In this document: in pieces, positions 25,918 to 35,687 of the stretch
How the letters are laid out: every line of letters starts with the position of its first letter
How positions within the stretch are numbered: the stretch's first letter is position 1
Source of the DNA: JADHUC01 sp964623055
GTDB taxonomy: Bacteria; Planctomycetota; Planctomycetia; Pirellulales; Pirellulaceae
Assembly: GCA_964623055.1 (NCBI GenBank)
Contig: CAZURK010000051.1
Span: 1-64,000, forward strand
Length of the DNA stretch: 64,000 nucleotides
Direction of reading: 5' to 3'
Notes under the pieces: model-generated
What the model was told of the DNA's origin: nothing
Databases searched by the model: none
Seen by the model: the letters and a program-made list of their open reading frames with translations, nothing else
Program-made: the position numbers and the translations under genes

Positions 25918-27621
25918 ATGCCAAGAACCATCAACAAGACAGATCGGCGATCCATGTTGAAGCTAACCGCCGGCGCATTCGCTGGCGTAGCTATTGGTGA
26001 CCTAAGGGTGGTAATTGCGGCGCAAGCGGCATCCGCCGAGATGGTGCTCACCAGCGGGAAGATACTCACGATGGATACCGCCAATCCACGGGCTGAGGCG
26101 TTGGCGGTGCGGGGTGGCCGGATCCAAGCAATTGGCTCGGACGAACAGATCAGGCCGTACATATCAGGGCGTACGAAGGTCATCGACCTGGCCGGCAAGC
26201 ACTTGACACCGGGCTTGATCGACGCTCATAGCCATGTGATCGGTTTCGGACAAATGCAACTGAAGTACGTATTGCTTCGCCCGCCGAAGGTCAATTCGTT
26301 CGACACGCTAAACAACGAGTTAGCCAAGGCAGCCAAGGAAACGCCTCCGGGCGAGTGGATTGTCGGGCGAGGATTCAGCGAGTTCCGCGAGGGCCGCTTT
26401 CCTCGGCGATGGGAATTGGACGAGGCGGTACCGAACCATCCCGTGCTGATCATCCACTGGGGCGGCCAGTTCGGCGTGGCCAACTCGTTGGCCCTTCGCC
26501 AAGCGAACCTGCTGCACAAGGACGTCAAAAACCCGTACGGCGGAATGTATCTGCGAGACCGCCTGACTGGATTGCCGGACGGCGTGTTGATCCATTATCC
26601 GGCCATCTATTCAGTACATCAGCCCATGCTGGATGCGGACGAACGCATGGAGTGCGCCGCCTGGGGCCTGGAGCAGTTCGCTCGTCACGGTGTCACCTGC
26701 GTCCACGACAACTTCTGCCATCCCCAATACGCGGCCGTGTACGTACGTTTGGAGCAGACCGGCAAGTTGCCCTGTCGTGTGCGGGTATATCCGTACGTGA
26801 AAAACCTGGAGATGTGCAAGCTGCTTGTGGAGAAAATCCGCCGATACCGCGGTCCGATGGTACGGTTGCAGGGAATCAAGTTGGCCGTTGACGGCTACGC
26901 ACTGATGTACGATGTGCCCGCCCAGCACCGTCACATGGCCATTCCAATGCATCCCCAGCCGCTATTCAATCAGATCATTGCGACGATTCACAACGCCGAC
27001 TTACAGGCCGACGTGCATGCCGTCGGCGACAAAGGCGTGGATTGGACGCTGGACGCGTTCGCCGAGGCCGCGGGTTCAACCGCCGAATGCCGCCGGCGCC
27101 GTCATCGCATCGAGCATTTCCTGTTTCGCAAGGTGGACACAATCCGCCGAGCGGCCGAGATGGAGGTTCCCGTGTGCGTGCAGCCGAACTTCATCGAAGT
27201 CCGCGCAGAAGATATGCTCCGAAAGCTGGGAGCAAGCCGCAGGCAATTGGTCGAGACGTTGGTGCCCGTGCGGACGTTCGACCGGGAGGGCGTCCGATTG
27301 GCCTATGGAGCCGACGTTCCCGCGTTCCCCTCTCATTCGCCCATCGACAGTATCCGCTCTGCCATGTATCGAAGGACCGCAGGACGCCGTCAGCTTGACA
27401 CCACCGAATCCGTTTCCTTTCTGGATGCCCTCCGCCATCACACCGCGGACGGAGCATTCGCCGCCTTCGACGAGGACGAAATCGGCTCGCTGACTACAGG
27501 CAAGCAAGCGGATTTCGTGATCTGGAAAGGCAATCTGGAAGACGTTCGCAACAGCCGGGACTTGGTGTCACTGGAACCCGAGGCTACCTACTTGGCCGGC
27601 AAACCCGTCTATCAGGCATAA
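25918..27621 (+). CDS. Tat-exported YtcJ-like amidohydrolase
   Basis: A 567-residue metal-dependent hydrolase of the amidohydrolase superfamily. The ATG at 25918 has AAGGAGG ten bases upstream and opens a twin-arginine-like signal (DRRSMLKLTAGAFAG). Motifs in order: TPGLIDAHSHV with the HxH metal site, HAVGDKGVDW, RIEHFLF and YGADVPAFPSHSP with the late Asp. These fit the YtcJ-like group that acts on C-N bonds of unknown substrates. A longer frame from 25783 lacks a ribosome binding site. Confidence 0.9.
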   Translation: MPRTINKTDRRSMLKLTAGAFAGVAIGDLRVVIAAQAASAEMVLTSGKILTMDTANPRAEALAVRGGRIQAIGSDEQIRPYISGRTKVIDLAGKHLTPGLIDAHSHVIGFGQMQLKYVLLRPPKVNSFDTLNNELAKAAKETPPGEWIVGRGFSEFREGRFPRRWELDEAVPNHPVLIIHWGGQFGVANSLALRQANLLHKDVKNPYGGMYLRDRLTGLPDGVLIHYPAIYSVHQPMLDADERMECAAWGLEQFARHGVTCVHDNFCHPQYAAVYVRLEQTGKLPCRVRVYPYVKNLEMCKLLVEKIRRYRGPMVRLQGIKLAVDGYALMYDVPAQHRHMAIPMHPQPLFNQIIATIHNADLQADVHAVGDKGVDWTLDAFAEAAGSTAECRRRRHRIEHFLFRKVDTIRRAAEMEVPVCVQPNFIEVRAEDMLRKLGASRRQLVETLVPVRTFDREGVRLAYGADVPAFPSHSPIDSIRSAMYRRTAGRRQLDTTESVSFLDALRHHTADGAFAAFDEDEIGSLTTGKQADFVIWKGNLEDVRNSRDLVSLEPEATYLAGKPVYQA

Positions 27622-27622
27622 A

Positions 27623-27708
27623 GTAGGTCCCGTCTGCCGGGCGGGACCTTGAACCGCATGGAACGCGCGGTCTCCGCTGCAAGGTCCCGCCCGGCAGGCG
27701 GGACCTAC
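27623..27708. repeat. GTAGG/CCTAC-bounded long palindrome, family B
   Basis: Two 28-base arms (27623-27650 and 27681-27708) are reverse complements with one mismatch, around a 30-base loop. The core is GGTCCCGCCTGCCGGGCGGG. GTAGG starts one base after the amidohydrolase stop codon (TAA at 27619-27621). Confidence 0.92.
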
Positions 27709-27740
27709 CGTAGATGTTGCAGCCCGGTCTCCGGAACGGG

Positions 27741-29468
27741 CTACGCCGGCTTTCCCGCAGGCTTTGATTTCTCGGCTGGTTGTGGTTTCTCGGTCGCCTC
27801 GGGCGGCGGAGTCGGCTTAGGCTTTTCGACCGACTTTGGCTTCTCGGCGGGCTTTGGTGTACCGACCGGTTTTGGCGTAGCGACCGGTTTTGGCGTAGCG
27901 ACCGGTTTTGGCGTAGCGACCGGTTTTGGCGTAGCGTCGGGCTTGGACGCAGCCGTCGGCTTTGGTGTAGTCGCCGGTTCTGGTATCTTGCTGGCCTCTT
28001 CCAGGGCTGTCGCAAGCTCGTTGCGACCTCGTTCCCGCGCAACGGCCAGCGGCGTTCGGCCGTCCTTGTCCTTTGCCGTTACGTCGGCTCCCTTCTCGAC
28101 GAGCAGAATCGCTACGTCCTTTCCCTCCAAGACGCGGGCCGCCTCATGCAATGGGGTCACCCCGTTTTCGTCCACTACGTTCACCTCGGCCCCCTTGGTG
28201 ATGAGTGATTCGGCAACCTTCGTCTTGCCTCGGAGCGCTGCACCGAACAGCGGAGTTCGCCCCAGTTCGGACTTTGCGCTGACATCGGCTCCGCTTTCCA
28301 CCAGAAACAGCGATACACCCAAATCCTGCACCGATGCCGCGGCAACGTGCAGAGCAGTCCTGCCGAGGTCGTCTTTCTCCTCCAGTCCTGCCCCGCCGAC
28401 AAGCAGCAGCTTGGCTATCTCCTTGCCGGCATCGTCTGAACCGCTTTCACGCTCGGCAACGGCGTGCAGCGCAGTCTTACCGTCCGTGTCTTTGGCATTG
28501 GCGCTCGCACCCTTCTCCAGCATCAGCTTGACCAATTCCGTCCTGCCTTTGCGGGCTGCCCAATAGAGGGCCGTCCTGCCCGTGTGATCACCTTCGTTGA
28601 GATCGGCGCCCTTCTCGATGAGTCGTTCGGGCAGGCCCTCCCAATCCCAGCAGATCGCTTGCTGAAGGGCAACGCTGCCGTGTTTTCCCGTGACGTCGGC
28701 TCCGCGCTCGACGAGCAGCGAAAGCGTCTCCTTGTTGCTTTGCTCGCCACCGACGTAGCAGACGGGAGTCTTGCCGGAATTGTCCACCGCATTGACGTCA
28801 GCACCGTTATCGAGCAGTAGAGCCGCTACGTCCGCGTGGCCCTCGGACGTCGCCCAGTGCAGCGGCGTGAGGCCGGGTTGTGGAGCGTAGTTGCCCTTCG
28901 CCGCCGGGTTGGCTCCGCCTTGGATCAGAACGGAGACCACCTTCGCCGCGCCGCAGGACGCTGCATAATGCAGCGGTGTTCGGTTCTCGCTGTCGACGGC
29001 ATCCACCGCCGCACCGTGATCCAGGAGGAACTGTGCGATTTCAGCGTTCTTCGCCTCGGCCGCTCGGTGGAGAGCCGTCTCGCCGGCGCCTCCCTTGCCA
29101 TTCACGTCCGCTCCCTTTTCAACCAGCAGTCTCACAGCCCCCAGGTTCCCCCATTGTGCCGCAACATGCAGAACGCTCTGGCCGAAAGCGTCCTTGGTAT
29201 TGGCGTCGACGCCAGCCTCCAGCAGGTCTCGCACAACGATGACATCATTCTTCCGTGCCGCCCTGAGAAGTGCCTCAGCCTCTTTCTTAGCTCCCGCATC
29301 CGTCAGCCTCACGTCTATTGGGCCTTCTGCTTGCGGCAGCGTCAGGTCTTTCGGGATCCGACCTTGCTCCGCTATGCAACCAACGAGCAGTAGGATCACT
29401 ACCGCAGCGAGAGACGTAACGCGACACATTCTGTGAGGACATTCGGGGGCAAATGTGCTTCGAGACAT
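27741..29468 (-). CDS. Ankyrin-repeat lipoprotein with Pro/Lys tail
   Basis: About 575 residues. The ATG at 29468 has GGAGGGT upstream and leads a signal peptide with a lipobox (LLLVGC, Cys near residue 31). Around twelve ankyrin repeats follow, each with the pattern G-x-T-x-L-H-x-A and a closing G-A-D-V-N, covering residues ~65-500. Such repeats bind partner proteins. The last ~75 residues are Pro/Lys/Thr repeats that end in KSKPAGKPA and might cross the peptidoglycan or bind it. Longer frames to 29663 lack a ribosome binding site. Confidence 0.88.
   Translation of the reverse strand: MSRSTFAPECPHRMCRVTSLAAVVILLLVGCIAEQGRIPKDLTLPQAEGPIDVRLTDAGAKKEAEALLRAARKNDVIVVRDLLEAGVDANTKDAFGQSVLHVAAQWGNLGAVRLLVEKGADVNGKGGAGETALHRAAEAKNAEIAQFLLDHGAAVDAVDSENRTPLHYAASCGAAKVVSVLIQGGANPAAKGNYAPQPGLTPLHWATSEGHADVAALLLDNGADVNAVDNSGKTPVCYVGGEQSNKETLSLLVERGADVTGKHGSVALQQAICWDWEGLPERLIEKGADLNEGDHTGRTALYWAARKGRTELVKLMLEKGASANAKDTDGKTALHAVAERESGSDDAGKEIAKLLLVGGAGLEEKDDLGRTALHVAAASVQDLGVSLFLVESGADVSAKSELGRTPLFGAALRGKTKVAESLITKGAEVNVVDENGVTPLHEAARVLEGKDVAILLVEKGADVTAKDKDGRTPLAVARERGRNELATALEEASKIPEPATTPKPTAASKPDATPKPVATPKPVATPKPVATPKPVGTPKPAEKPKSVEKPKPTPPPEATEKPQPAEKSKPAGKPA
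27865..27936. repeat. Four perfect 18-base tandem repeats inside the ankyrin gene
   Basis: The unit ACCGGTTTTGGCGTAGCG occurs four times end to end (27865, 27883, 27901, 27919). On the minus strand it encodes six-residue Pro/Lys/Val/Ala/Thr units of the C-terminal tail. Copy number is likely to vary between strains by slippage, without changing the frame. Confidence 0.93.
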
Positions 29469-29783
29469 GGCCGACCCTCCAGTAGCCGTGGTCCTTGCCA
29501 AAGGCACTCGACCAGCCACCTTTGGCGGCCCGTAATATACACACGGGGCGTCGGCCGAGCCCAGATCGATTGGAGCCCCGCTCCGTACTATTGCTAGCTG
29601 GACGTTCGTTGAGAACAGCTCCCGGATTCGCGTGTGTCGCGCTTGAACGTCGCGCTGTAGCACGTAAAATCGCTCTCGTCTGGCTCGGTGTCACGGTTGA
29701 TCCGGCTGCAAGGTGATGCCAACGGCGCAATATGGACCAATAACCCAAGTGGGCCAGACCGGGCCGCCGAAATGGAGGATGTC

Positions 29784-31877
29784 ATGCCACGCAATGCTCA
29801 TTCATTAGTCTTCGTGCTGCCTCTTGCGGCCCTGACGGCGGCGTTTGTGACGAGCGCCCCCACGCACGCCGAAGACCTGAGGAAGGTGAACACCGACTTC
29901 ACCGTCGAGGACTGCGGCACGCCGCTCAAGGTGCTCCGGCTGATCGCCGCCACGTGCTACCGACATCCGGACACTGGCATAATCCACCTCTTCCTCGAGT
30001 ATGGCACGAACAATGGTTACGGGATCGGAGCGCACGAATGGGAAGACACGTCGCACAGTCTTATTGACGTGAACCTGGAGAGCGGCGAGATCCGCCGCAC
30101 CAAGAGCGGCAAATTAGGCGGCATAACGACGAGCCACTTCTTCCACCCCGACGGCAATATGTACCTGTTCGAGGTGAAGACCAACCCCGCAAGCCTCGCT
30201 CGCTATGACCCGTGCGCAAACACGTACGAGAAGATCGCCACTGCGCACAATCAATCGTACAAGACGCTCCTGGCGCCCAACGGCCGCATCTATATGGGCG
30301 AGGTGGGCGGCTACGTCAGCGTGTATGACCCCGCCGCCAACCGTTACACGATATTCCGTCAGCCCTCTGGGCGTCACACGTTTTGGGGTGTGTATACGAT
30401 GGAGGTCGAGGAGCCGTGGGTCTACTGTGGCATTGCGAACCGTGGCCGGTGGTTCCTGACGGTTATCAACGTCGAAACCGGACGGACCGAGAACTTCTTC
30501 GACACCGAGCGAGGCCAACCGAAACCGGCTGGTAAGGGCAACGGCGTTCGCCGCACAGAGAAAGGAAACATCTTCTTCGGCCAATACCTGCTCAAGGACG
30601 GCAAGCCGCAGATGGACGCCGAGGGCAAGCCTATTCCGCTCGCCGAACCGGACAGGAGCCCGGCACTGGCGGGTAACCGTCCCTGGCCAAACATGTGGCG
30701 AGTCTCCGGTTACGCCAACAAGCCCTACGACGAGGCGGAGAAGGGACTCGGTCTGGTGTTCGACCTGGAGAACGCCGAGCCGAACAACTGGAACGGCGGC
30801 ATCGCCACCATTCGCTGGCGTCAGAAGGACGCCGACGGATGGAAGCGGGTACAGATCAAGGGCCTGCCGTTGGTGCCCAACTCGCCCAAGAGCTTGGCGG
30901 TCGGACCGGACGGCAGATTTGTTGGCGTGGGCAATTTCTACGGCGACGTATTCGAGTTCGACCCCGCTAGCGGTGAAAGCAAGAAGGTCGGCAATCCACC
31001 GGGCAGCGTGTATTGCATGCTGAGGTTGAAGGATCGCACATTCCTGGCTGGTTACGTCAACTTCATGGCCGAGTGGGTCCACGACCAGCCCTACAGCATC
31101 GAGCGCTCGGGAGATTGGAAGGAAGAAGTCAACCCGAAACGCTATCGCGCGGGCGCGAAGGCGCTGCAGTACATCATCGAGGGCCCGGACAAGCGCATCT
31201 ACATGGGCGGGAGATTTGGCCGGCACCATCCCGGCGGCGGCGTGGGCATCTTCGATCCCAAAACAAAAGAGATGGAATTGCTCCGTTCGCCGTGGTTCGA
31301 CTACTTGGCCGTACAGGGGCTGTACCTCGTGAACGACGGCAAGCACGTGGCCATCCTTACCTACCCGCTGGGCCTCGGCAGGCCGGAGACGCCAGAGAAG
31401 GGCAGCATCTTCCTTTACGATGTGGCGCAGCGGAAGATCGCCGAGCAGATCACATTGGGCTTCAAGGTCAACCCGGACGAGTTGTTTGTCGCGGGCAACG
31501 GTACGCCGATCGGCGTCTCACGCTTCACGCAGGAGGACGAGTACGGCAACAAGTCTCACGAGAGCCTCATTTATGGTCTCGATCTGAAGACGGGCGAGCC
31601 GACTTTCGAGAGACATTTCAAGGGGCAGCCCTTCACCGGCATTTGCCCATACTGGGACACGCCCGTCACGCGCGGGCCCGACGGTTGCGGCTGGCTGTTC
31701 GTGGACGAAGACCTCTGTCGCATCCGCCCCGACGGCGAACTGGAGCGCATTGGCCCCTGCAAGTGGCGCGGCAAGATGATTTGGCAGGGCGACACGCTCT
31801 ACATCTACAATGGCGGCCGCGTTTATGTGCGCCTCTTCGCCAACATTGTGCGGATTCGGGATCTGTTCAAGGACTGA
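29784..31877 (+). CDS. Secreted beta-propeller-like protein
   Basis: A 697-residue protein with an N-terminal Sec signal (LVFVLPLAALTAAFVTSAPTHA, cleaved near residue 27). GGAGG lies seven bases before the ATG at 29784, which fixes the start among several in-frame Met codons. The mature part has repeated blade-like segments: LLAPNGRIYMGEVGGYVSVYDP, LAVGPDGRFVGVGNF, IIEGPDKRIYMGGRFG and HVAILTYPLGLG. The function is unknown; similar planctomycete proteins are exported and might bind carbohydrates. No neighbouring genes suggest a pathway. Confidence 0.82.
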   Translation: MPRNAHSLVFVLPLAALTAAFVTSAPTHAEDLRKVNTDFTVEDCGTPLKVLRLIAATCYRHPDTGIIHLFLEYGTNNGYGIGAHEWEDTSHSLIDVNLESGEIRRTKSGKLGGITTSHFFHPDGNMYLFEVKTNPASLARYDPCANTYEKIATAHNQSYKTLLAPNGRIYMGEVGGYVSVYDPAANRYTIFRQPSGRHTFWGVYTMEVEEPWVYCGIANRGRWFLTVINVETGRTENFFDTERGQPKPAGKGNGVRRTEKGNIFFGQYLLKDGKPQMDAEGKPIPLAEPDRSPALAGNRPWPNMWRVSGYANKPYDEAEKGLGLVFDLENAEPNNWNGGIATIRWRQKDADGWKRVQIKGLPLVPNSPKSLAVGPDGRFVGVGNFYGDVFEFDPASGESKKVGNPPGSVYCMLRLKDRTFLAGYVNFMAEWVHDQPYSIERSGDWKEEVNPKRYRAGAKALQYIIEGPDKRIYMGGRFGRHHPGGGVGIFDPKTKEMELLRSPWFDYLAVQGLYLVNDGKHVAILTYPLGLGRPETPEKGSIFLYDVAQRKIAEQITLGFKVNPDELFVAGNGTPIGVSRFTQEDEYGNKSHESLIYGLDLKTGEPTFERHFKGQPFTGICPYWDTPVTRGPDGCGWLFVDEDLCRIRPDGELERIGPCKWRGKMIWQGDTLYIYNGGRVYVRLFANIVRIRDLFKD

Positions 31878-31970
31878 CGCGAGTGGGCACCGGACTCACA
31901 CCTACGCGCTAGGCGACTACCTTCCAAGCCGGCTCTACGTCCACTCGGCGTCGCGTCGAAAATGAAGAGC

Positions 31971-32046
31971 AGGCCGGAACAAGTCCGCGCAGTTCCGGCA
32001 AGAGTACAGTCAGACGCCGGAACTGCGCGGACTTGTTCCGGCCTAC
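31971..32046. repeat. Long perfect palindrome with CCTAC end, family E
   Basis: Two exact 29-base arms (31971-31999 and 32016-32044) surround a 16-base loop. The arm core is CCGGAACAAGTCCGCGCAG. CCTAC ends the unit at 32046, six bases before the converging kinase gene ends. It lies between two converging genes, where it could end both transcripts. Confidence 0.92.
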
Positions 32047-32051
32047 ACATT

Positions 32052-34319
32052 CTAATCACCGACCGGCACCGGCACATCGTCAGGGACGATGGCCCAGTCG
32101 GCCAAATTGCCGAAATCGCGTTGTCCTGGTTGCCAGCCGTGCGTCTCCAATTCAAACAGCTCCCGGGCGGTTTGAAACTGATCGTCCATCAGTATCAAGG
32201 TCGCGCGTGACTCGTCAGACGACATTTGGGCGCAAAGCAGGTAAGGGCCGCCGGGCGACCATGCCAACGGAGTGACTAATAGTTCGCGGTTCGTTTGCAG
32301 TCGGCAATCCCAGGTGCCCTCGGGTGCGAGTTGGGCCATGCCGACGCCGTAGTAGAACGTTTCGGCCAGACCTCCACGAGTAAAGTTGTGATGCCACGCC
32401 ACGCGAGTGCCGTCATCCGACCACAAGACTCGTGCATCCTTGCGGTCGTCCGGATCGTCTTGCCATAACGTTTCGACCAGCTTTCCCTCGAGGTCCGTAA
32501 CATACACGTTGGACATCGGCCAAGCCCAGCTCGTTTGAGCGATCACCGCCAACCGGCGCCGGTCCGGCGAGACATCGGTCACGACTCCGTTTCCACCGGT
32601 CGGAGTGTCGAAGAAGCTAAACATCAGCTCCGGCTGGCCCTCCTCCAAGTCGATCTCCCACACCTCCATGTCGGGCCGCCGGTCGAGCATGGGGTCGCGT
32701 GTGTAGCAGATCTTTGAATCGGATAGCCATACGGGCGATAGAAAGCGTTCGCTATCTGTGGCAGGCGAGACCACTTCTCGTTCGTCTTTGCCGTCGGCGC
32801 CACAAATCCAAACGTTGGTCTGCTGATCGGACTGCACACCCCGAATGAAGGCAATTCTGCGCCCGTCAGGCGAGAAACTGGGATGCACGTCGAACGAGTG
32901 GGGGTCGTCGGTAAGCTGAACCCTCTGGCTGCCATCGGGCCGGAAGAGCCACAGATCCGGCCTGCCAGTGCCGCGGAGCGTCCAACTCATCACAATCCAT
33001 CCGGCGAGGTCTGGGCCGGCCGCAGTCTCCGTCTTCGGGCCCGGCGGGACCGACTGTGGCGTGCGCTCATCGTCTCGCCAGGGACGATAGCCGATCGCGA
33101 TCGCCACCATCACGATTGCCAGCGCACCAACTGCCGCGGCAATGAGCCAGTTGCGCACGCGGCGACGTTTCGGAGTCGGGTCGAAGTGTTGCCGAGTTGC
33201 GTCGGCTTGTGGCCGTGGGGTCAATGATCGGCCTTCGGCCGAGGCCACCAGTGCACGCAGGTCGCTGCCCGCGGCAAACGGCGCCACAGCCTCGCCCAAT
33301 TCGGCCGGCGTAGCGTGGCGATCGTCCGGCTCCTTGGCAAGCGTTTTGTCGAGAACCTTGGCCAGTCCATCCGGCACCTCGCTGCGGAAGTGGACCACAG
33401 GGGACACGGACTGGTGGACGTGGGCGGTCATCTTGTCGAACGCGGTCCGGTACGCCGCTCCACTGAACGGAGCCTGGCCGGTCAACAGGTAGTACAGAGT
33501 ACATCCCAGGCTATATAAATCGGCGCGGATATCGGCGCCATGGCTGTCCTTGACTTGCTCGGGCGCCATATAGTCGGGTGTGCCCAGCGCTTGACCGCTC
33601 ACCGTCATCTCGCCATCAGCAGGCTGGAGCGTGCGGAATCGGGCGAGTCCCATATCGAGAATCTTCACGACTCCCGCGTCGGACAACATCAGATTCGACG
33701 GTTTGATGTCGCGATGAACCAAACCCTCTTGATGTGCGCATTCCAATCCCAAGGCTGCCTGACGGATAAGCTCGCACGCGTCGCCAATCGGCAACGGCCC
33801 GACGCGGCGTACCAGTTCGGCGAGATCAACACCGGTGACCAGTTCCATAACAAGGAAGTGAGTCCCGTTGCATTCTCGAGCATCGTGGGCACGGACAATG
33901 TTGGGATGGTCCAGTCGTCCGACCGCTTTGATTTCTCGCTTGAAACGCGCCACTGCCTGCTCGTCGTCCACCAGCCCAAGCGGCAAGACCTTGACGGCAA
34001 CGACTCGATCCAACTCGGTGTGCAGGGCCTTGTAGACAACGCCCATCCCGCCTCGGCCGAGCTTCTCCAGTAACTTGTACTCGGCCAGATGTCCCTCGAC
34101 CGCAGGCTGGTTTGCCGAGATGTCGGGCAATCCAACGCCCGGCGGCGGAGCTGCATGTGGGCGACGCGTTTCGCCGTTCTCATGGATCGTTTGCAGTACG
34201 GCCTGGCACGTCTGGCAACTATCGACGTGGGCATTCACGGCCTCGGCAGCAGCCTCGGGCAACGCGCCCGCCGCGTAGTCCGCCAGCCGCTTGTGGTTTG
34301 GGCAACTACCGTCAGACAT
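32052..34319 (-). CDS. Ser/Thr kinase with anti-sigma-type zinc finger and TolB-like propeller
   Basis: A 755-residue membrane kinase. The N-terminus has an anti-sigma zinc-finger-like motif, His31-x3-Cys35-x2-Cys38, with Cys6 nearby. The kinase domain (~80-345) has GRGGMG, VAVKVL, HRDIKPSN, and DMG in place of DFG, a substitution often seen in planctomycete kinases. A membrane helix lies near residues 396-417. The outside part contains TolB/WD-like propeller blades such as HPSFSPDGRRIAFIRG. The start at 34319 overlaps the upstream gene by eight bases. It is probably the sensor of the operon with the sigma factor at 34.8-35.6 kb. Confidence 0.92.
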   Translation of the reverse strand: MSDGSCPNHKRLADYAAGALPEAAAEAVNAHVDSCQTCQAVLQTIHENGETRRPHAAPPPGVGLPDISANQPAVEGHLAEYKLLEKLGRGGMGVVYKALHTELDRVVAVKVLPLGLVDDEQAVARFKREIKAVGRLDHPNIVRAHDARECNGTHFLVMELVTGVDLAELVRRVGPLPIGDACELIRQAALGLECAHQEGLVHRDIKPSNLMLSDAGVVKILDMGLARFRTLQPADGEMTVSGQALGTPDYMAPEQVKDSHGADIRADLYSLGCTLYYLLTGQAPFSGAAYRTAFDKMTAHVHQSVSPVVHFRSEVPDGLAKVLDKTLAKEPDDRHATPAELGEAVAPFAAGSDLRALVASAEGRSLTPRPQADATRQHFDPTPKRRRVRNWLIAAAVGALAIVMVAIAIGYRPWRDDERTPQSVPPGPKTETAAGPDLAGWIVMSWTLRGTGRPDLWLFRPDGSQRVQLTDDPHSFDVHPSFSPDGRRIAFIRGVQSDQQTNVWICGADGKDEREVVSPATDSERFLSPVWLSDSKICYTRDPMLDRRPDMEVWEIDLEEGQPELMFSFFDTPTGGNGVVTDVSPDRRRLAVIAQTSWAWPMSNVYVTDLEGKLVETLWQDDPDDRKDARVLWSDDGTRVAWHHNFTRGGLAETFYYGVGMAQLAPEGTWDCRLQTNRELLVTPLAWSPGGPYLLCAQMSSDESRATLILMDDQFQTARELFELETHGWQPGQRDFGNLADWAIVPDDVPVPVGD

Positions 34320-34848
34320 CGCTTTCCGATCTGTGAGATTCCAGAGCTTCACGACCTCGGCGCAAGAGCTGGCGCGTGGATTCGTCCAGCCAGGCTTGCC
34401 CGAGGGCCCAGTCAAATCCGTTGCACAATGCCTCATCCGCCAGCGATGTAAGGCGATGGTTGCGTTTGATCATGGCCACGGCAATGCTTGCCAGATACAG
34501 TATGGTAGCGATCTCCGCCGGCAACGGGCTATCGCCTCGCGAACGACACGCCTTTGCGAACCGCCGCGTCAGGTCAAGCAAGTCGATCGGCGGCTCTGGA
34601 TGCTCGAACAGATCGCGAAAGCTGCGTATCGAAGGTTCTGTGGCCGAGCGGAGCATCCCCGGAACGTCCAATCCAACTGCCTCGTCGGAGCGCTCCAAGT
34701 CGAATTGCACATTGGCGGCGAGTTGATGTTCGAGGATCGCTTCCAGATCGCCCGCAGACCAGGCTTCCTCCTGGTCGCCTCGGCAATCCATCAAGTCCGC
34801 CAGCGACATCGGATCGATCTGTGAAAGGTCATCGTGTTCCATGATCAT
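34312..34848 (-). CDS. Protein of unknown function between sigma factor and kinase
   Basis: A 178-residue protein, mostly helical and acidic, with no membrane segment and no family that I recognise. It starts inside the sigma factor stop (TGATG) and ends eight bases past the kinase start, so three genes are translationally coupled. The central region (LADLMDCRGDQEEAWSAGDL and LLRRGREALE) suggests a soluble helical bundle. By position it might link the kinase and the sigma factor, for example as an anti-sigma or adapter. That is inference. Confidence 0.75.
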   Translation of the reverse strand: MIMEHDDLSQIDPMSLADLMDCRGDQEEAWSAGDLEAILEHQLAANVQFDLERSDEAVGLDVPGMLRSATEPSIRSFRDLFEHPEPPIDLLDLTRRFAKACRSRGDSPLPAEIATILYLASIAVAMIKRNHRLTSLADEALCNGFDWALGQAWLDESTRQLLRRGREALESHRSESDV

Positions 34849-35612
34849 CACGCGTTTTGCTGCAAGGTCCGCTTCGATCGAGCGAGAATTTCGTGCAACT
34901 CGCCGATCTCTTCTTCGATGTCGTGTTCGTCGCGGGCGTACTCGGCAACCACGGAACGTAGCACTCGTTCGTACATGCGTTTGGCCGTTATCAGTACATT
35001 CGACGCCTGGCTGGGCGAACGTAAGCCGAAGCGTTCGACCAGTTCGCGATAATCGGCCGGTTCAGTCCCTTGCAGGATCGGCGCGAGAATGCGCAACTGA
35101 AACACTCCCCAAACCTCCATGCGGTCCGATGTCTCGCAATGATCTCGCATTCGCTGAATCGCCTCGGCCAACACGCCGCGCGCCCATTCGACGTCAAAGG
35201 CATCGGACGGCGCGGAGTCGGACAATACCCATTCGGCCCGTTCCCCCAGGGCCTCGGACCCTTCGCCCGCCGCCCGCTTCTTGGCGCCGGCGTCACGGAT
35301 CTGATTCAGCAGAAAACGGTCCAACGCCGTCAGAAGAAACGTGCGGAACTTGCCGAGATCACAGTCAGCGCGAGCGATCAAGTCCTTTTCGAGGATCTTC
35401 TTGGCCACGAAGTCCTGGACCACGTCGTCGGCTTTGTCCGGAGCCAGCCGTTTTGAACACACCAGATGGGCTCGGAGTGCTGGAAGGTAGCGAGTAAGCA
35501 GTTCTCCCAGAGCCTCCCGAGCGGCTTGATCGGCCTCTGTGCCCGCCAACGCCACCAGAGACCAAGAGGTTGTCGGAAATCGTTGCGGCCCATCGCCCCA
35601 GTCGGCCGGCAT
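34848..35612 (-). CDS. ECF-family RNA polymerase sigma factor
   Basis: A 254-residue sigma factor of a planctomycete-type ECF group. Region 2 is visible around DDVVQDFVAKKILEKDL and FRTFLLTALDRFLLNQIRD. The region 4 part (residues ~155-245) holds RELVERFGLRSPSQASNVLITAKRMY as its helix-turn-helix. It is longer than the usual 190 residues, mainly from a linker and a C-terminal helix rich in acidic residues. It heads an operon with an unknown protein and a kinase. Confidence 0.88.
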   Translation of the reverse strand: MPADWGDGPQRFPTTSWSLVALAGTEADQAAREALGELLTRYLPALRAHLVCSKRLAPDKADDVVQDFVAKKILEKDLIARADCDLGKFRTFLLTALDRFLLNQIRDAGAKKRAAGEGSEALGERAEWVLSDSAPSDAFDVEWARGVLAEAIQRMRDHCETSDRMEVWGVFQLRILAPILQGTEPADYRELVERFGLRSPSQASNVLITAKRMYERVLRSVVAEYARDEHDIEEEIGELHEILARSKRTLQQNA

Positions 35613-35687
35613 GGCGATTCCTTTCCGGGTGGATCGCGCCTAAGAATCAGCAGTTGGTACTCGCCCCGATTGGTCCATGAAGTCCCT

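Noticed and set aside
27865..27936. Tandem repeat as a possible CRISPR array
   Set aside because: The 18-base units follow each other without spacers and lie in a coding frame.
30114..31346. A 410-codon minus-strand frame
   Set aside because: It is antisense to the secreted propeller protein and has no protein-like motif.
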